Source: Klebsiella pneumoniae
Lineage (GTDB): Bacteria; Myxococcota_A; UBA796; GCA-2862545
Length of the DNA: 64,000 nucleotides
NCBI GenBank assembly: GCA_945861065.1
Contig: CAMASI010000006.1
Span: 19,377-83,376 of the forward strand
Direction of reading: 5' to 3'
Position numbers and translations under genes: made by a program. Each line of letters starts with the position of its first letter. Within the stretch, counting starts at the first letter, position 1. The notes beneath the pieces are model-generated. The model was not told the origin of the DNA and ran no database searches. It saw only the letters and a program-made list of their open reading frames with translations. Of the stretch, positions 37,387 to 47,349 are shown piece after piece.

Positions 37387-37701
37387 CTAATCCTTCGGCT
37401 TTGGCGGGTCGATGGCGTCCGCCAACGGTTTGAGTCGAATACTGACCTCTAAGGAATGGCTCCGTGCCAGGTTCAGCAACTCCTCCTTCAGTTTCAGCTC
37501 CTCAAGGTAGGTTCGGACCTCACGCGCGATGAGCTTGACGGCTTCCGTCTTGTAGCGGTCCCCTGTGTCCAGGAGACCCCCCAGCAACGCACTGGTATCT
37601 TCCGCCAAGTCCTTTCGATCGAGTAGGCGTTTGGCCATCCGGCGCAAGCGGCCTCCGCCTTCGGGCTCGTCACCGTCCGACTTGGGTCCTTCGTCATTCA
37701 T
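37387..37701 (-). CDS. Short helical protein downstream of murG, unknown
   Basis: 104 residues from an ATG at 37701 that overlaps the murG stop by 4 bases. It begins MNDEGPKSDGDEPEGGGRL, then has a long amphipathic helix (RMAKRLLDRKDLAEDTSAL), then KTEAVKLIAREVRTYLEELK, and ends KPLADAIDPPKPKD. The pattern of an acidic N-terminus and long helices suggests a coiled-coil or membrane-associating protein. No family is assigned. Tight coupling to murG suggests a cell-envelope role, but this is inference. Confidence 0.65.
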   Translation of the reverse strand: MNDEGPKSDGDEPEGGGRLRRMAKRLLDRKDLAEDTSALLGGLLDTGDRYKTEAVKLIAREVRTYLEELKLKEELLNLARSHSLEVSIRLKPLADAIDPPKPKD

Positions 37702-38789
37702 CGCTGACCTCCCCACAGGGTTTGAACATAGTCCGCCGCAGCACTCGCAGCGTCGAGCCTCCTGAGCGCCAACGCGCGCGCCCCCATCGACTTGCGCACC
37801 GCGCCATCCGCCATCAAGCGTGCGACCCGTGACGCCGCCTGATTTACGTCCCAGCCCGCTTCCACGAGCACCTCCGCGGCACCCGCTTGCTCCAGGCCGC
37901 GGGCATTCTCTTCTTGGTGGTTCTCGGTGACGTGCGGACTCGGAATTAACAAGCTCGGAAGTCCTACTGCGCACAACTCGGCCAACGTGGATGAGCCTGC
38001 CCGGCACACGACGAGGTCCGCCGCGGCGTAGGCCATCGCCATCTGGTCCTCGTAGCCCACAAGACAAACGCCGGCGGGTGGCTCGCCAAGCGCTGCGGTA
38101 GCCTCTTGTAGGTATTTCGGACCACACAAGTGGAGCACCTGGAAGGAACGGTCCGGGTCCTTGGCCACCCGAACGGCCAGTTCATTGAGGCGGGCAGCCC
38201 CTAACGAGCCGCCAACGAACAGGACCGTCGGCGCATCGGGTCGCAAACCATACCGCTGCGCCGCTGCCAGCCGATCTCCGCTGAGCAACGCGCCATCCAC
38301 GGGCACGCCGACCACCTTCTTTGGCGCCGAACCGGGCAAACGGGCAGCCGTCTGCGCATAGGTCAGCAACACGAGCTGAGCGACCCGAGCGCACAAGCGG
38401 TTGGCCATGCCTGGCACAACGTTGGCCTCGTGCACAGCCCGCGGGATGCGCAGTGTCCATGCGGCAAGCACAGCGGGTGCGGAGATGTACCCACCGACGC
38501 CCAGCACCGCATCCACGCCATCGGCCTGAAGCTGCCGACGTGTCCGCAAGACTGATGTGGCCAACGCCAAGGCAAAAGACACGCGCCCCAGGATTCCTGC
38601 ACGAGGGTACTGCGGTGCGGAGATGGGGCGAAACGGGAAGCCGCGCAAAGGGACCACGCGCCCTTCCAGACGCTCGGCGTCGCCGTAATAGCGCACGTCG
38701 TGCCCTCGATCGCGCAGCTCAGTGGCGATGGCCAACGCCGGGTACACGTGCCCGCCCGTCCCACCACCCGCAACGGCAACCACCGCCAT
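37698..38789 (-). CDS. murG: UDP-N-acetylglucosamine--lipid-linked N-acetylmuramyl-pentapeptide transferase MurG
   Basis: 363 residues from an ATG at 38789 with an ideal TAGGAGG upstream. The MurG N-terminal motif AVAGGGTGGHVYPALAIA is present, as are HEANVVPGMANR, the second GGSLGA, and the UDP-GlcNAc-binding CRAGSSTLAELCAVGLPSLLIP stretch with HVTENHQEENA. The enzyme adds GlcNAc to lipid I at the inner membrane, making lipid II in peptidoglycan synthesis. No other mur or ftsW gene adjoins it, unlike the classical dcw cluster. A GT-C membrane gene starts divergently 58 bases away. Confidence 0.96.
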   Translation of the reverse strand: MAVVAVAGGGTGGHVYPALAIATELRDRGHDVRYYGDAERLEGRVVPLRGFPFRPISAPQYPRAGILGRVSFALALATSVLRTRRQLQADGVDAVLGVGGYISAPAVLAAWTLRIPRAVHEANVVPGMANRLCARVAQLVLLTYAQTAARLPGSAPKKVVGVPVDGALLSGDRLAAAQRYGLRPDAPTVLFVGGSLGAARLNELAVRVAKDPDRSFQVLHLCGPKYLQEATAALGEPPAGVCLVGYEDQMAMAYAAADLVVCRAGSSTLAELCAVGLPSLLIPSPHVTENHQEENARGLEQAGAAEVLVEAGWDVNQAASRVARLMADGAVRKSMGARALALRRLDAASAAADYVQTLWGGQR

Positions 38790-38847
38790 CGTTCCTCCTA
38801 GCGACCCGAATACTGGTATCGAGGCGGCAGGCCAGCTACCCGCGACT

Positions 38848-40716
38848 GTGCGGAATCGCATCCAACAGCTTCGCGAAAGGTTTGGTCCCGAGGCGCCAGC
38901 GGTGCTGGTGTTGTTTGTATTCGCAACGGTTGCGCTTGGGCATGCGTGGTTCCGGTTTCCGAATTTCATCGTCGACGAAGCTCTTGTCACGTTCCGATAC
39001 GCCGAGCGCTTTGGCGAAGGCCGCGGCCTGACGTGGACACCCGGCCCGCCGGTCGAAGGCTACAGCAACCTGTTGTGGGTACTGATCTTGGCGGCCGCCC
39101 ACGCCGTCGGAATCTCGCCCGAAACCGCGGCGCGTGGCCTCGGCATGGCAGGCCTTCTTGCCCTTGTCGTGCTGCTCACTGTCGACCCAATTCGGTTCCA
39201 AGTCCAATCCAAAAGGTTGTGGGCCGGCGCCGCAGCAGCGGGCACGGGAGGATTCGCGATGTGGTCGATGGGCGGCCTCGAGAACACCGTGGTCGCCGCC
39301 CTGGTTGTAGGTGCCCTCGTCGTGATTGAACGGGCTGCGGTGCTGCCGAATGGGGCAAATGGATTCGCGCTCATCCTCGGGGCGTTGGTTGCCATTCGTT
39401 CCGACGGCTTTGTCCTCGCCGGCGCCCTCCTCGGTTTCGCTTCCTTGCGTTCTCGCTCGATCCGGCCCTGGTTTGTGGCGGCCGCGACCGTGGTCGGCGT
39501 CACCACCGTCATCCAAATCCACCGGCAGTTTCAGTACGGCGAGAGTGTCGCGACGCTCTTGCGGTTCGTAGCCACGCTCACGACCGAACGGAGCACGACG
39601 GGAATGGCGTGGCTCTCAACAGGCATCGTCGCGCACGGCGCGCTTTTCGCGGGCGGGTTCATGGCGCTTTGGCCAGTGGCCAGCCGACCCACCGCCTCTG
39701 CTGCGTTGGGTGTCGCGGCGATTTGGTGCGCGTTCATGAGCCTCGCAGGCGGAGACTCCAACGGCGGTTGGTTTCAAATGCTGCCCGCACTCGGCGCAGT
39801 CCTGTACGCGGCCTCCGCTGGCCTGGCGGAGATGTCACGCCCCCTTCCGTGGTGGATCGGCGTGCTCGCGCTCTCAGCCCATCTTCCTCTGGCGAACACG
39901 ACATTCAACGCCTTCGACGGGAATCAGCAAGCGCCAGACGAACGGCGCGCGCGACCCATCGCAACGGCCATGAAGGCGGCGTGGGGCAATCTCGATCCAT
40001 TGCTCGCGGTCGACGAAGCAGGCGCCCTGCCCTACTACACTGGCTTTCGCGCCCTCGACATGCAGGGCAACAACGACGCGACGATTCGGCAATACCGGCT
40101 CGATACACATGGCGACGACCCTGATGGAGAGCACGTGATAATCGCAGATCACGTGTGGGGCGCTGAGCCGGACCTGGTGGCGTGGAATGGTGCGCTTGGC
40201 GACCTGAGTCCGGTCCACGGTACGGGGGAGCTCTCACGAAAGCCTGGGTTTGATCGGAGGTACACACCAATTCGGGTGGGCGCACTCTTCCGCGGCGGGT
40301 GGGTCTCGGGCTGGTATTTCGTTCGGCGCGATTCGGGCCCGCTAGGGCTGACGAGGACCAAGGACCGCGTCGAAATTCCCGCATGGTTTTTCGCCTCCCC
40401 CGGGTCCAACCCCGCCATTTGGAGAAACGACCTGTTTGCCCCATTTGTTCAAGCCGAAAAACCCGGAAAGGCGACGGGTATTTCGTTGGCCATCGGTCAT
40501 TGGCAGGTCAGCGCGGCGCCTTCTGCCATCGAGGTGCGCGTGCGTTGCGGAGCCGCCACGTCGCTTTGGGAAGAGTTCGTCTACGTTCGCCTCGACGCGC
40601 CAGGTCAAATCGACATCGAAGTACGGGCTGAATCCCAGCTCCAGGTTCGGTCGGTCACGGTAGAGCGCGTCGAAGATCGTCCGGAACGCGTCACGGACAC
40701 GGTGTGCTCACGCTAA
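38848..40716 (+). CDS. Polytopic GT-C-type membrane glycosyltransferase, substrate unknown
   Basis: 622 residues from a GTG at 38848; start uncertain because the frame is open upstream into murG. About ten membrane helices occupy residues 15-400. The first periplasmic loop carries FPNFIVDEALVTFRYAERFG (Asp43-Glu44) and PPVEGYSNLLW, like the conserved loop of GT-C proteins in the mannosyl/arabinosyl-transferase class, which usually have Asp-Asp there. The C-terminal third is a soluble, beta-rich domain. It probably uses a polyprenyl-phosphate sugar. It converges with mutS and overlaps it by 9 bases. Confidence 0.75.
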   Translation: MRNRIQQLRERFGPEAPAVLVLFVFATVALGHAWFRFPNFIVDEALVTFRYAERFGEGRGLTWTPGPPVEGYSNLLWVLILAAAHAVGISPETAARGLGMAGLLALVVLLTVDPIRFQVQSKRLWAGAAAAGTGGFAMWSMGGLENTVVAALVVGALVVIERAAVLPNGANGFALILGALVAIRSDGFVLAGALLGFASLRSRSIRPWFVAAATVVGVTTVIQIHRQFQYGESVATLLRFVATLTTERSTTGMAWLSTGIVAHGALFAGGFMALWPVASRPTASAALGVAAIWCAFMSLAGGDSNGGWFQMLPALGAVLYAASAGLAEMSRPLPWWIGVLALSAHLPLANTTFNAFDGNQQAPDERRARPIATAMKAAWGNLDPLLAVDEAGALPYYTGFRALDMQGNNDATIRQYRLDTHGDDPDGEHVIIADHVWGAEPDLVAWNGALGDLSPVHGTGELSRKPGFDRRYTPIRVGALFRGGWVSGWYFVRRDSGPLGLTRTKDRVEIPAWFFASPGSNPAIWRNDLFAPFVQAEKPGKATGISLAIGHWQVSAAPSAIEVRVRCGAATSLWEEFVYVRLDAPGQIDIEVRAESQLQVRSVTVERVEDRPERVTDTVCSR

Positions 40717-43260
40717 GCACAATGAACGGAGGCGGTACAATGCCGCGAGGGCTTCTCGCGGCGTGAGTGAATCGGGGTCCAGGCCCTGCAGCGCCAAGAG
40801 GGCCGCATGTAGGGGGGGTGGCTCGGGCTCGGGCGAAAGGTCTGGAACAACACCAAATAGGGAGAGTTGGTTGCGTTCGTCGCGGGGTGCCGTGCGCTCG
40901 AAGCGTGCCAGCAACGCGCTCGCCCTCGCGACGACAGGCCCTGGCAATCCCGCCAAACGCGCACACTGAATTCCGTACGACCGACTTGCCCCTCCGGGCC
41001 GCAATCTGTGGGTGAATACAATTTCGCCCGCCGACTCGGTCACGGAAACATGGGCGTTGACGACGCCCGGAATCTGGTCCGCCAGCGCAGAAAGCTCGTG
41101 GTAATGCGTTGCGAACAACGCCCGGCACCGCACCCGATTGGCGAGGTCTTCCGCCACCGCCCAAGCAATCGACAGCCCGTCCCAGGTGGACGTTCCGCGT
41201 CCGATTTCGTCGAGTACCACCAAACTCCTCGACGTCGCCTGGCCGAGAATAGACGCAGTTTCGCTCATTTCCACCATGAATGTGGACTGGCCACGCACCA
41301 GGTCGTCAGAGGCACCGACCCTGGTAAACACTCGGTCACACACGCCCACACGTGCGACCGCGGCCGGTACCCACGAACCCATTTGGGCAAGCACGGCCGT
41401 CAGCGCTACTTGTCGCAACACCGTCGATTTCCCGGCCATATTCGGGCCCGTCAACAACACGAGTTGGCGAGAGCAAGTGTCGAGCACAATGTCATTGGGC
41501 ACAAAGGTGCCTTCCTCGAGGAAAGCCTCTACAACGGGATGACGTGAACCGCTGAGTTCCAGCCCCTCGCTACCGTCCACGACAGGTCGTACCCACCGTC
41601 GACGGCTGGCCACCTCTGCCAGCGCGCCGAGCGCATCCAGCGTCGCAATCGCACTCGCGAATTTCGCCAGTCGAGGCCCCTGCACAGCGACACGGTCTGC
41701 CAGGCGGTCGAAGTGAGCCCGCTCCAACGCCTTTCGCCGATCGTCGGCGGAAAGGACTTTCTCCTCCAGCTCTTTGAGCTCCGACGTGACGTAGCGCTCG
41801 CCGCTCGCCACCGTTTGACGGCGCGTCCAGGCAGCCGGCACTCGATCGACGTTGGCATTCGTGACCTCGATATAGAAACCGAACACGCGGTTTCTGCGGA
41901 CCTTGAGGCTGTGGATACCGGTGGCGCGCTGCAGCCGGTCCTCCAGCGACGACAAGTCGCCCACACCCTCAGTTGCCAGGTTCACGAGGTCGTCCAACAC
42001 CGGGTCGGCACCACGTGCGATCACGCCTCCGTCCACCAACGACAGGGGCGGTTCTTCGACCAACCAGGTCCGAAGGTCGGCAAGTACGTCCTCGCAGCCG
42101 TCTGCCGGAAGGAGGGCGCACAGAACCGGCACGGTGCCAACGGCAGACGCCAACACCGCGTACGTCTCGAGCGAACGTCGTAGCCCTGCCAGGTCTCTGG
42201 GAGTCGATGTGCCCTGCGACGTTCGCATGGCGATTCGATCGACGTCAGCTACGTCCTTGAGCGCGGTGCGGAGGTCCTCTCGCACGGCAGCGTCAACGAC
42301 CAGCGCCTCGACCGAATCCTGCCGTGAACGAATCGCCTCCACGTCGATCAGGGGTGCGAGCAACCAATCGCGCAAGCGCCGGGCGCCAGGTGACGTTCGG
42401 GTGCGGTCGAGCAAGCCTAGCAGGCTGCCTTGCCTCCCTCCTCCGCGAAGCGAGCGGGTCAGTTCGAGATTCTGCCGCGTCGATTCGTCGAGCACCAAGT
42501 GGGCACCCGCGCCTGACCGATCGACACGGCGAATCGGGACTGGCTTTCGCAACATTTCGGCGCCGTAGCGAAGGACTGCGCCCGCCGCACGAGCCGCGAC
42601 GCCTCCACCCAACACCAAACCGGCAGCTTTCAGCGTCGCCGCCCCTTCTTCCGGATCCCAGCCGATGGGGTCTGCTGGTGCCTTGGGAATCGCCTTCAAC
42701 GCGCGCTCCACAACCTGACCGAGCCTTCCCGGTCCGGTCAGCGCCTCGCGAGGTTCCATACGCCAAAGGGCGGCAGCAGCGTCGTCGGCGTCGGAGGCCT
42801 CCTCCAACCGGAGGTCTCCCGTGGAGACGTCCAAGAAAGCGAGGCCGAGGCCCTCCGGCCCGGCGCACACAGCGACAAGCCAGTGAAACACACCCCCCTC
42901 AAGGGCCGTCGGATCCCAGGGCACGCCCGGAGTGACGAAACGGGTGATGGCCCTCGCGACCAGACCTCGCGACGCCGACGCCGCCTCCGTCTGCTCGGCC
43001 AACGCCACCCGGTAGCCAGCGGCCACCAACTTCTCGATGTACGGCGAAACCGAGTGGTAGGGCACCCCCGCCATGGGAATTGGATCGTCGTCGTTCTTGT
43101 TGCGGGTGGTCAGCGTGAGATCGAGGGTTTCCGCGGCGATCACCGCATCTGCGAAGAACAGCTCGTAAAAGTCGCCCATCCGGTACAACAACAGGGCGTC
43201 GCCCACCGTCGCCTTCAGGCCCAAGTACTGCTGGAACATGGGCGTGTCGGACGCGCTCAT
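40708..43260 (-). CDS. mutS: DNA mismatch repair protein MutS
   Basis: 850 residues from an ATG at 43260; a longer reading into rsmB is a shadow. The mismatch-binding F-x-E is Phe31-Tyr32-Glu33 in RMGDFYELF. Walker A is LTGPNMAGKSTVLRQVAL, the signature ends DDLVRGQSTFMVEMSE, Walker B is LVVLDEIGRGTS and the His switch is ALFATHYHEL. The C-terminal tail is short. MutS recognises mispairs and activates MutL; the window also holds mutL at 50898-52646, as separate transcription units. The start overlaps the rsmB stop by 4 bases. Confidence 0.97.
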   Translation of the reverse strand: MSASDTPMFQQYLGLKATVGDALLLYRMGDFYELFFADAVIAAETLDLTLTTRNKNDDDPIPMAGVPYHSVSPYIEKLVAAGYRVALAEQTEAASASRGLVARAITRFVTPGVPWDPTALEGGVFHWLVAVCAGPEGLGLAFLDVSTGDLRLEEASDADDAAAALWRMEPREALTGPGRLGQVVERALKAIPKAPADPIGWDPEEGAATLKAAGLVLGGGVAARAAGAVLRYGAEMLRKPVPIRRVDRSGAGAHLVLDESTRQNLELTRSLRGGGRQGSLLGLLDRTRTSPGARRLRDWLLAPLIDVEAIRSRQDSVEALVVDAAVREDLRTALKDVADVDRIAMRTSQGTSTPRDLAGLRRSLETYAVLASAVGTVPVLCALLPADGCEDVLADLRTWLVEEPPLSLVDGGVIARGADPVLDDLVNLATEGVGDLSSLEDRLQRATGIHSLKVRRNRVFGFYIEVTNANVDRVPAAWTRRQTVASGERYVTSELKELEEKVLSADDRRKALERAHFDRLADRVAVQGPRLAKFASAIATLDALGALAEVASRRRWVRPVVDGSEGLELSGSRHPVVEAFLEEGTFVPNDIVLDTCSRQLVLLTGPNMAGKSTVLRQVALTAVLAQMGSWVPAAVARVGVCDRVFTRVGASDDLVRGQSTFMVEMSETASILGQATSRSLVVLDEIGRGTSTWDGLSIAWAVAEDLANRVRCRALFATHYHELSALADQIPGVVNAHVSVTESAGEIVFTHRLRPGGASRSYGIQCARLAGLPGPVVARASALLARFERTAPRDERNQLSLFGVVPDLSPEPEPPPLHAALLALQGLDPDSLTPREALAALYRLRSLCLA

Positions 43261-44483
43261 CGGCCGCGACCTAAACCGCGCTTCAGTACGAAGCCCACGT
43301 GGGCGTCTGCGCCCTCCAAAGCCGGCGACGTGTCGATCTCTGCTTGAAGGGAGAACTCCGGCGCCTCCGCTAAGAAGGCATTCACCACATCTTTGCCCTC
43401 TTCCGGTTCGGCACTGCACACGGCGTACACCAACACCCCGCCTCGATGAACATGGGCTGCTACGGTTCGCAGGAGCGACGCTTGGGTGGCCGCCGCGCGC
43501 AACAAGTCGGGCTCCATTCGTCGCCACTTGATTTCCGGATGCCGGCGCACGGTCCCCAACCCGGTGCAGGGGGCGTCCAGGAGGACCGCGTCGAAGGTCG
43601 GAACACCCGGAAGCGGCCCGCGGTTCCAATCGTGGGCTTGTACCGCCACGCGCAAACCGAGGCGGGAGGCCCCTTCGGCAACCCGATCCAGACGGGCGTC
43701 ACCCCGGTCGACGGCCAGAACCCTTGCGCCACGGCTCGCCAGGCGAAACGCCTTGCCTCCGGGCGCGGCGGTGGCGTCCAACACAGAACCGGTGACCGGA
43801 ACCAGATCTGCAACCCGAACCGCGGACAGGTCCTGCACCCAAAGTTGCCCTTCTGCGAAACCCGGGAGATTGAGGACCGTTCCTTTCCAACCCGTGACTC
43901 GGACGACGCCCTCGACGTCGGTCGCCTCCGCGACCAGCCCAACGGGCCACGACTCGGGCTGACGCAACACCACAAACAGCGGGGGCTGGTGCGTGATTGC
44001 TTCCGCCCATTGTATTGCCAGCGTTTCCCCGTAGCGCTGTACCCACCGGTCCAGGAGCCAAGCCGGAAGGTCGGCCTGGTCTGCCGCGCTCAGCTCTTCG
44101 GGCAGCCGGGCGTGTCGAACAACGGCGTTGACGAGGCCACTGGCGGGTCCGCAGCCAATCGCCCGGGCCACTTCCACCGATTGGTCCACCGCGGCGTGAT
44201 CCGGTGCGCCACCGAACAAACGCTCCCAACACCCGAGGCGAAGCACCGCTCTGACGCCGGCGTCCAATCCACCCAAAGGGCGGGTCAGCGCGGTCCGAAG
44301 CGCAGCGTCCACACGACCCCGGTTGCGCAGCACGCCCATCGTCAACTGCCAGGCGGCAGCCCGTTCAGTGGACGAGAGTTCCAGCGAAACGAGCGCGTCT
44401 TCTAGATGCTCGCCGTCTTCGACGGCGATGAGCGCTCGCGCGGCGCCAATTCGGCCGAGGCTGGCCCGATTCCGTTGGGACAA
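43257..44483 (-). CDS. rsmB: 16S rRNA (cytosine-967-C5)-methyltransferase RsmB
   Basis: 408 residues from a TTG at 44483 preceded by GGAG at 6 bases. The N-terminal NusB-like domain includes RAAAWQLTMGVLRNRGRVD and PDHAAVDQSVEVAR. The methyltransferase domain has DATAAPGGKAFRLAS for SAM binding, the second catalytic region DAPCTGLGTVRRHPEIKWRR, and VYAVCSAEPEEG with a second Cys. The enzyme methylates C967 of 16S rRNA. It precedes mutS with a 4-base overlap. Confidence 0.95.
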   Translation of the reverse strand: MSQRNRASLGRIGAARALIAVEDGEHLEDALVSLELSSTERAAAWQLTMGVLRNRGRVDAALRTALTRPLGGLDAGVRAVLRLGCWERLFGGAPDHAAVDQSVEVARAIGCGPASGLVNAVVRHARLPEELSAADQADLPAWLLDRWVQRYGETLAIQWAEAITHQPPLFVVLRQPESWPVGLVAEATDVEGVVRVTGWKGTVLNLPGFAEGQLWVQDLSAVRVADLVPVTGSVLDATAAPGGKAFRLASRGARVLAVDRGDARLDRVAEGASRLGLRVAVQAHDWNRGPLPGVPTFDAVLLDAPCTGLGTVRRHPEIKWRRMEPDLLRAAATQASLLRTVAAHVHRGGVLVYAVCSAEPEEGKDVVNAFLAEAPEFSLQAEIDTSPALEGADAHVGFVLKRGLGRGR

Positions 44484-44550
44484 AGGCGGCTCCGAATGCG
44501 CCCGCGCCTCTACTGCGCTGGCAGCGGCGCGGCAGTGCCAATCGCTCGCG

Positions 44551-44853
44551 CTAGCGCCAGGGTTTGCCGTCGTCGGGTGTCCCCACGCCCATCGCCAACT
44601 CGGATTCCAGCGCGCGCACCCGATGCATCAACGCAGCGCGCCACCGCAATGCGACGTACAGCCCTACCAACAAGCCGAGGACCAGCGAAGCCCCCATCAG
44701 TGCAGGTACCGCGACCGGCTGCGTCAGGCGCCACGCCATGACCCCGATATCGAACCCGAGCACGACGGATCGGGAGCTGTTCTGCACCGCGAAAAGTGTT
44801 GCCGTCCCGGCGACGAGACCAAAGAGAATCAACCGCAGCAGAAATCCACGCAT
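44551..44853 (-). CDS. LapA-like (DUF1049) small membrane protein
   Basis: 100 residues. Two membrane helices (FLLRLILFGLVAGTATLFAV and VPALMGASLVLGLLVGLYVAL) with the intervening FAVQNSSRSVVLGF typical of lipopolysaccharide-assembly protein A-type proteins. A short cytoplasmic coiled tail (MHRVRALESELAMG) follows. In enterobacteria LapA works with LapB to control LPS synthesis, but LapB is not here. It lies 16 bases after rpsA and is probably cotranscribed with it. Confidence 0.8.
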   Translation of the reverse strand: MRGFLLRLILFGLVAGTATLFAVQNSSRSVVLGFDIGVMAWRLTQPVAVPALMGASLVLGLLVGLYVALRWRAALMHRVRALESELAMGVGTPDDGKPWR

Positions 44854-44869
44854 GCTGACGCTCTATCTG

Positions 44870-46606
44870 TCAGCCGTTGGGAGCGCCCTTGTCTGCCTTG
44901 TCGCCCAACTTGCGCTTCAGGTCGCCCATGACGTCGCCCAACCGGGCACTGGACGAACGATTCTGCGAGCCTTGGGCTTCGGGGTCGTCGGCTCCGCGCT
45001 CGACGGCACCCTTTTCCGACAGGCTGATCTTCCGATCCCGCGCGTCGATGTGGATGATCTGCGCCGACATCTCTTTCCCTTCTGGGTACTGCTCTTTCCA
45101 GTCGTCGCCTTCGATCGACATTTCGGAAAGGTGGACGAGGCCTTCGACGCCGTCTTCCAACTCAACGAAACAACCGAACTCGGCGCGGTGGACAACCTTG
45201 CCGGTCACGACCTGGCCCGTGTAGAACCGACCGTGAACCGTGTACCAGGGGTCGTCAGTGAGCTGTTTGACGCCTAGCGAGAACCGCTCGTTCTCTTTGT
45301 CGATCGACAGTACGCGCGCTTCAACGTCGTCGCCCTTCTTGTAGCGATCGGAAGGATGCCGGATCCGGCTGCCCCAAGAAAGGTCGGAGATGTGAACGAG
45401 GCCATCGATACCGTCGTCGATCCCGACGAAGATTCCGAAGTCCGTGATGTTCCGAACCTTGCCCGTGATGACACTACCGATCGGGTACTGTTGTTCGACG
45501 AGGTCCCACGGATTGGCTTCCAACTGACGCCGGCCGAGGCTGATGCGTTTGTTGTCCACGTCTACGCCGAGCACCTTGGCTTCCACAACTTCCGCGACAG
45601 CGAGCAGCTTGCTCGGGTGTTTGATGCGCTTGTTCCACGTCAGCTCGCTGATGTGGATGAGGCCTTCGATTCCGTCTTCGAGTGCCACGAATGCACCGTA
45701 GTCGGTGATCGACACGACCGAACCGCGCACGATCGAGCCGACCGGGTATTTGAACTCCGCCTCTTCCCAGGGGTCGGCCTTGATCTGCTTGAACCCGAGC
45801 GACACGCGCTGCGTTTCGGGGTCGAACTTGAGAACTTTCACGTCGACCGAGTCGCCCACATTGAACATCTCGCTCGGGTGCTGGAGGCGGCCCCACGACA
45901 TGTCCGTGATGTGCAACAGGCCATCGATTCCTCCGAGGTCCACGAAGGCACCGTAGTCGGTGATGTTCTTGATGACGCCTTGCATCGCGGCGCCGACTTG
46001 AAGGCGATCGATGGTTTGATCGCGCTTCTGCTCGCGCTCATTTTCCAACAACACGCGGCGGGACAGAACGATGTTTCCGCGCTTCTTGTTGAACTTGATG
46101 ATCTTGAAGTCGTGGGTCTCGCCGATCAGTTTGTCGAGGTTCTTGACTGGGCGGAGATCGACCTGGCTTCCAGGAAGGAAGGCCTTCACGCCGATATCGA
46201 CCTGCAGACCACCCTTGACGCGGCCCGTAATGAAGCCCTTGACCACTTCGTCTTTTTCGACGGCCTTGCTGATCTCGTCCCAGGCCTTCATCAGGTCCGC
46301 TTTCTCTTTCGAGAGAACGAGCACGCCATCTTCTTCTTCGATGGAGTCGAGGTACACGTCTACGTAGTCACCGACTTTCAGCGTGATCTCACCTTCGGGG
46401 GAGCGAAACTCGCGCGTTGGGATCTGCCCTTCGGCCTTGTAGGCGATGTCCACCGTGACCCATTCGTCGCCAATATGGATGACCCGACCGTGCACGACAG
46501 ACTGCTCGCGAACGCCCTTCTCTTCCATGTAGGTATCGAAGGCTTGGCGGAACTCAATGTCTGACAGTTGGTCGAGCGGTAGGTCGACGAGATTCGCATC
46601 AATCAT
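44870..46606 (-). CDS. rpsA: 30S ribosomal protein S1
   Basis: 578 residues from an ATG at 46606; the frame is open upstream by 18 codons but that would overlap cmk, and no strong Shine-Dalgarno is present at the ATG. Six S1 domains are visible. The recurring GxVxxIxDYGAFVxL pattern appears as MQGVIKNITDYGAFVDL, VRGSVVSITDYGAFVAL, ITGKVRNITDFGIFVGI and VTGKVVHRAEFGCFVEL, each followed by GLxHISE-type endings. A Cterminal acidic tail ends KADKGAPNG. S1 unfolds mRNA on the ribosome. cmk-rpsA adjacency is classical. Confidence 0.97.
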   Translation of the reverse strand: MIDANLVDLPLDQLSDIEFRQAFDTYMEEKGVREQSVVHGRVIHIGDEWVTVDIAYKAEGQIPTREFRSPEGEITLKVGDYVDVYLDSIEEEDGVLVLSKEKADLMKAWDEISKAVEKDEVVKGFITGRVKGGLQVDIGVKAFLPGSQVDLRPVKNLDKLIGETHDFKIIKFNKKRGNIVLSRRVLLENEREQKRDQTIDRLQVGAAMQGVIKNITDYGAFVDLGGIDGLLHITDMSWGRLQHPSEMFNVGDSVDVKVLKFDPETQRVSLGFKQIKADPWEEAEFKYPVGSIVRGSVVSITDYGAFVALEDGIEGLIHISELTWNKRIKHPSKLLAVAEVVEAKVLGVDVDNKRISLGRRQLEANPWDLVEQQYPIGSVITGKVRNITDFGIFVGIDDGIDGLVHISDLSWGSRIRHPSDRYKKGDDVEARVLSIDKENERFSLGVKQLTDDPWYTVHGRFYTGQVVTGKVVHRAEFGCFVELEDGVEGLVHLSEMSIEGDDWKEQYPEGKEMSAQIIHIDARDRKISLSEKGAVERGADDPEAQGSQNRSSSARLGDVMGDLKRKLGDKADKGAPNG

Positions 46607-46656
46607 GGTGGCTGTTGTCTCGGGAGCGCGGCGGCTAATGTCGGTGTCCAGGCGTG

Positions 46657-47349
46657 TCAACGACCGTCACGGCTGGAGGTAGACCGCAACAGGGCGAGTT
46701 CAATGACACGGTCGATGGCGACACGAATGGTGAGTTCCGTAGTGTCCAGATGAATCGCGTCGTCTGCCGCCCGTAACGGAGCCACTGCGCGCTCCTGATC
46801 CTGCCGATCCCGAGCGGCGAGTGCGTCTCTCACCTCAGCAAAGGACCGCGTGTCGCCCCGTCGCAACATCTCCTCGTGCCGCCGACGCGCCCGTTCATCG
46901 AGGTCGGCGTCGAGAAAAATCTTCAGGTCGGCGTGCGGGAGCACCACGGTTCCGATGTCGCGGCCATCCATCACGACCCCACCCATCGCACCCAAGCGGC
47001 GCTGGAGGTCCAGCAAGACAGCCCGAACTTCCGGCAACGACGACACGTCGGAGGCGCCGCGACTCAGCTCCTCCGTGCGAATCAGCGTGCTCACGTCCTC
47101 ACCGTTGGTGAAGATATGCAACACGTCCCCATCCCAGCTGAAGTCGAATTCCAGACCACCTGCGAGTGCGGCCACCGACGGCCCATCGGACCAAGAAATC
47201 CCCTGGCGCGCCGCCATCAACGCCACCGCTCGGTACACTGCGCCCGTGTCGACGTAGCGGTAGCCCAACGCCCGCGCGACGCCGCGTGCAACTGTGCCCT
47301 TGCCAGCTGACCCCGGTCCATCGATGGCGACCGCGATCGGGCGACTCAC
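46657..47349 (-). CDS. cmk: Cytidylate kinase
   Basis: 230 residues from a GTG overlapping accA by 4 bases. P-loop IDGPGSAGKGTVARGVAR, then YRYVDTGAVYRA, the CMP-binding DGRDIGTVVLPHADLKIFLDAD, and the LID arginines in ERARRRHEEM. The enzyme phosphorylates CMP and dCMP. The order accA-cmk-rpsA is common. Confidence 0.97.
   Translation of the reverse strand: MSRPIAVAIDGPGSAGKGTVARGVARALGYRYVDTGAVYRAVALMAARQGISWSDGPSVAALAGGLEFDFSWDGDVLHIFTNGEDVSTLIRTEELSRGASDVSSLPEVRAVLLDLQRRLGAMGGVVMDGRDIGTVVLPHADLKIFLDADLDERARRRHEEMLRRGDTRSFAEVRDALAARDRQDQERAVAPLRAADDAIHLDTTELTIRVAIDRVIELALLRSTSSRDGR

Noticed and set aside
43261..43629. N-terminal extension of mutS by about 123 codons
   Set aside because: It lies inside rsmB in another frame; MutS begins naturally at the ATG at 43260.
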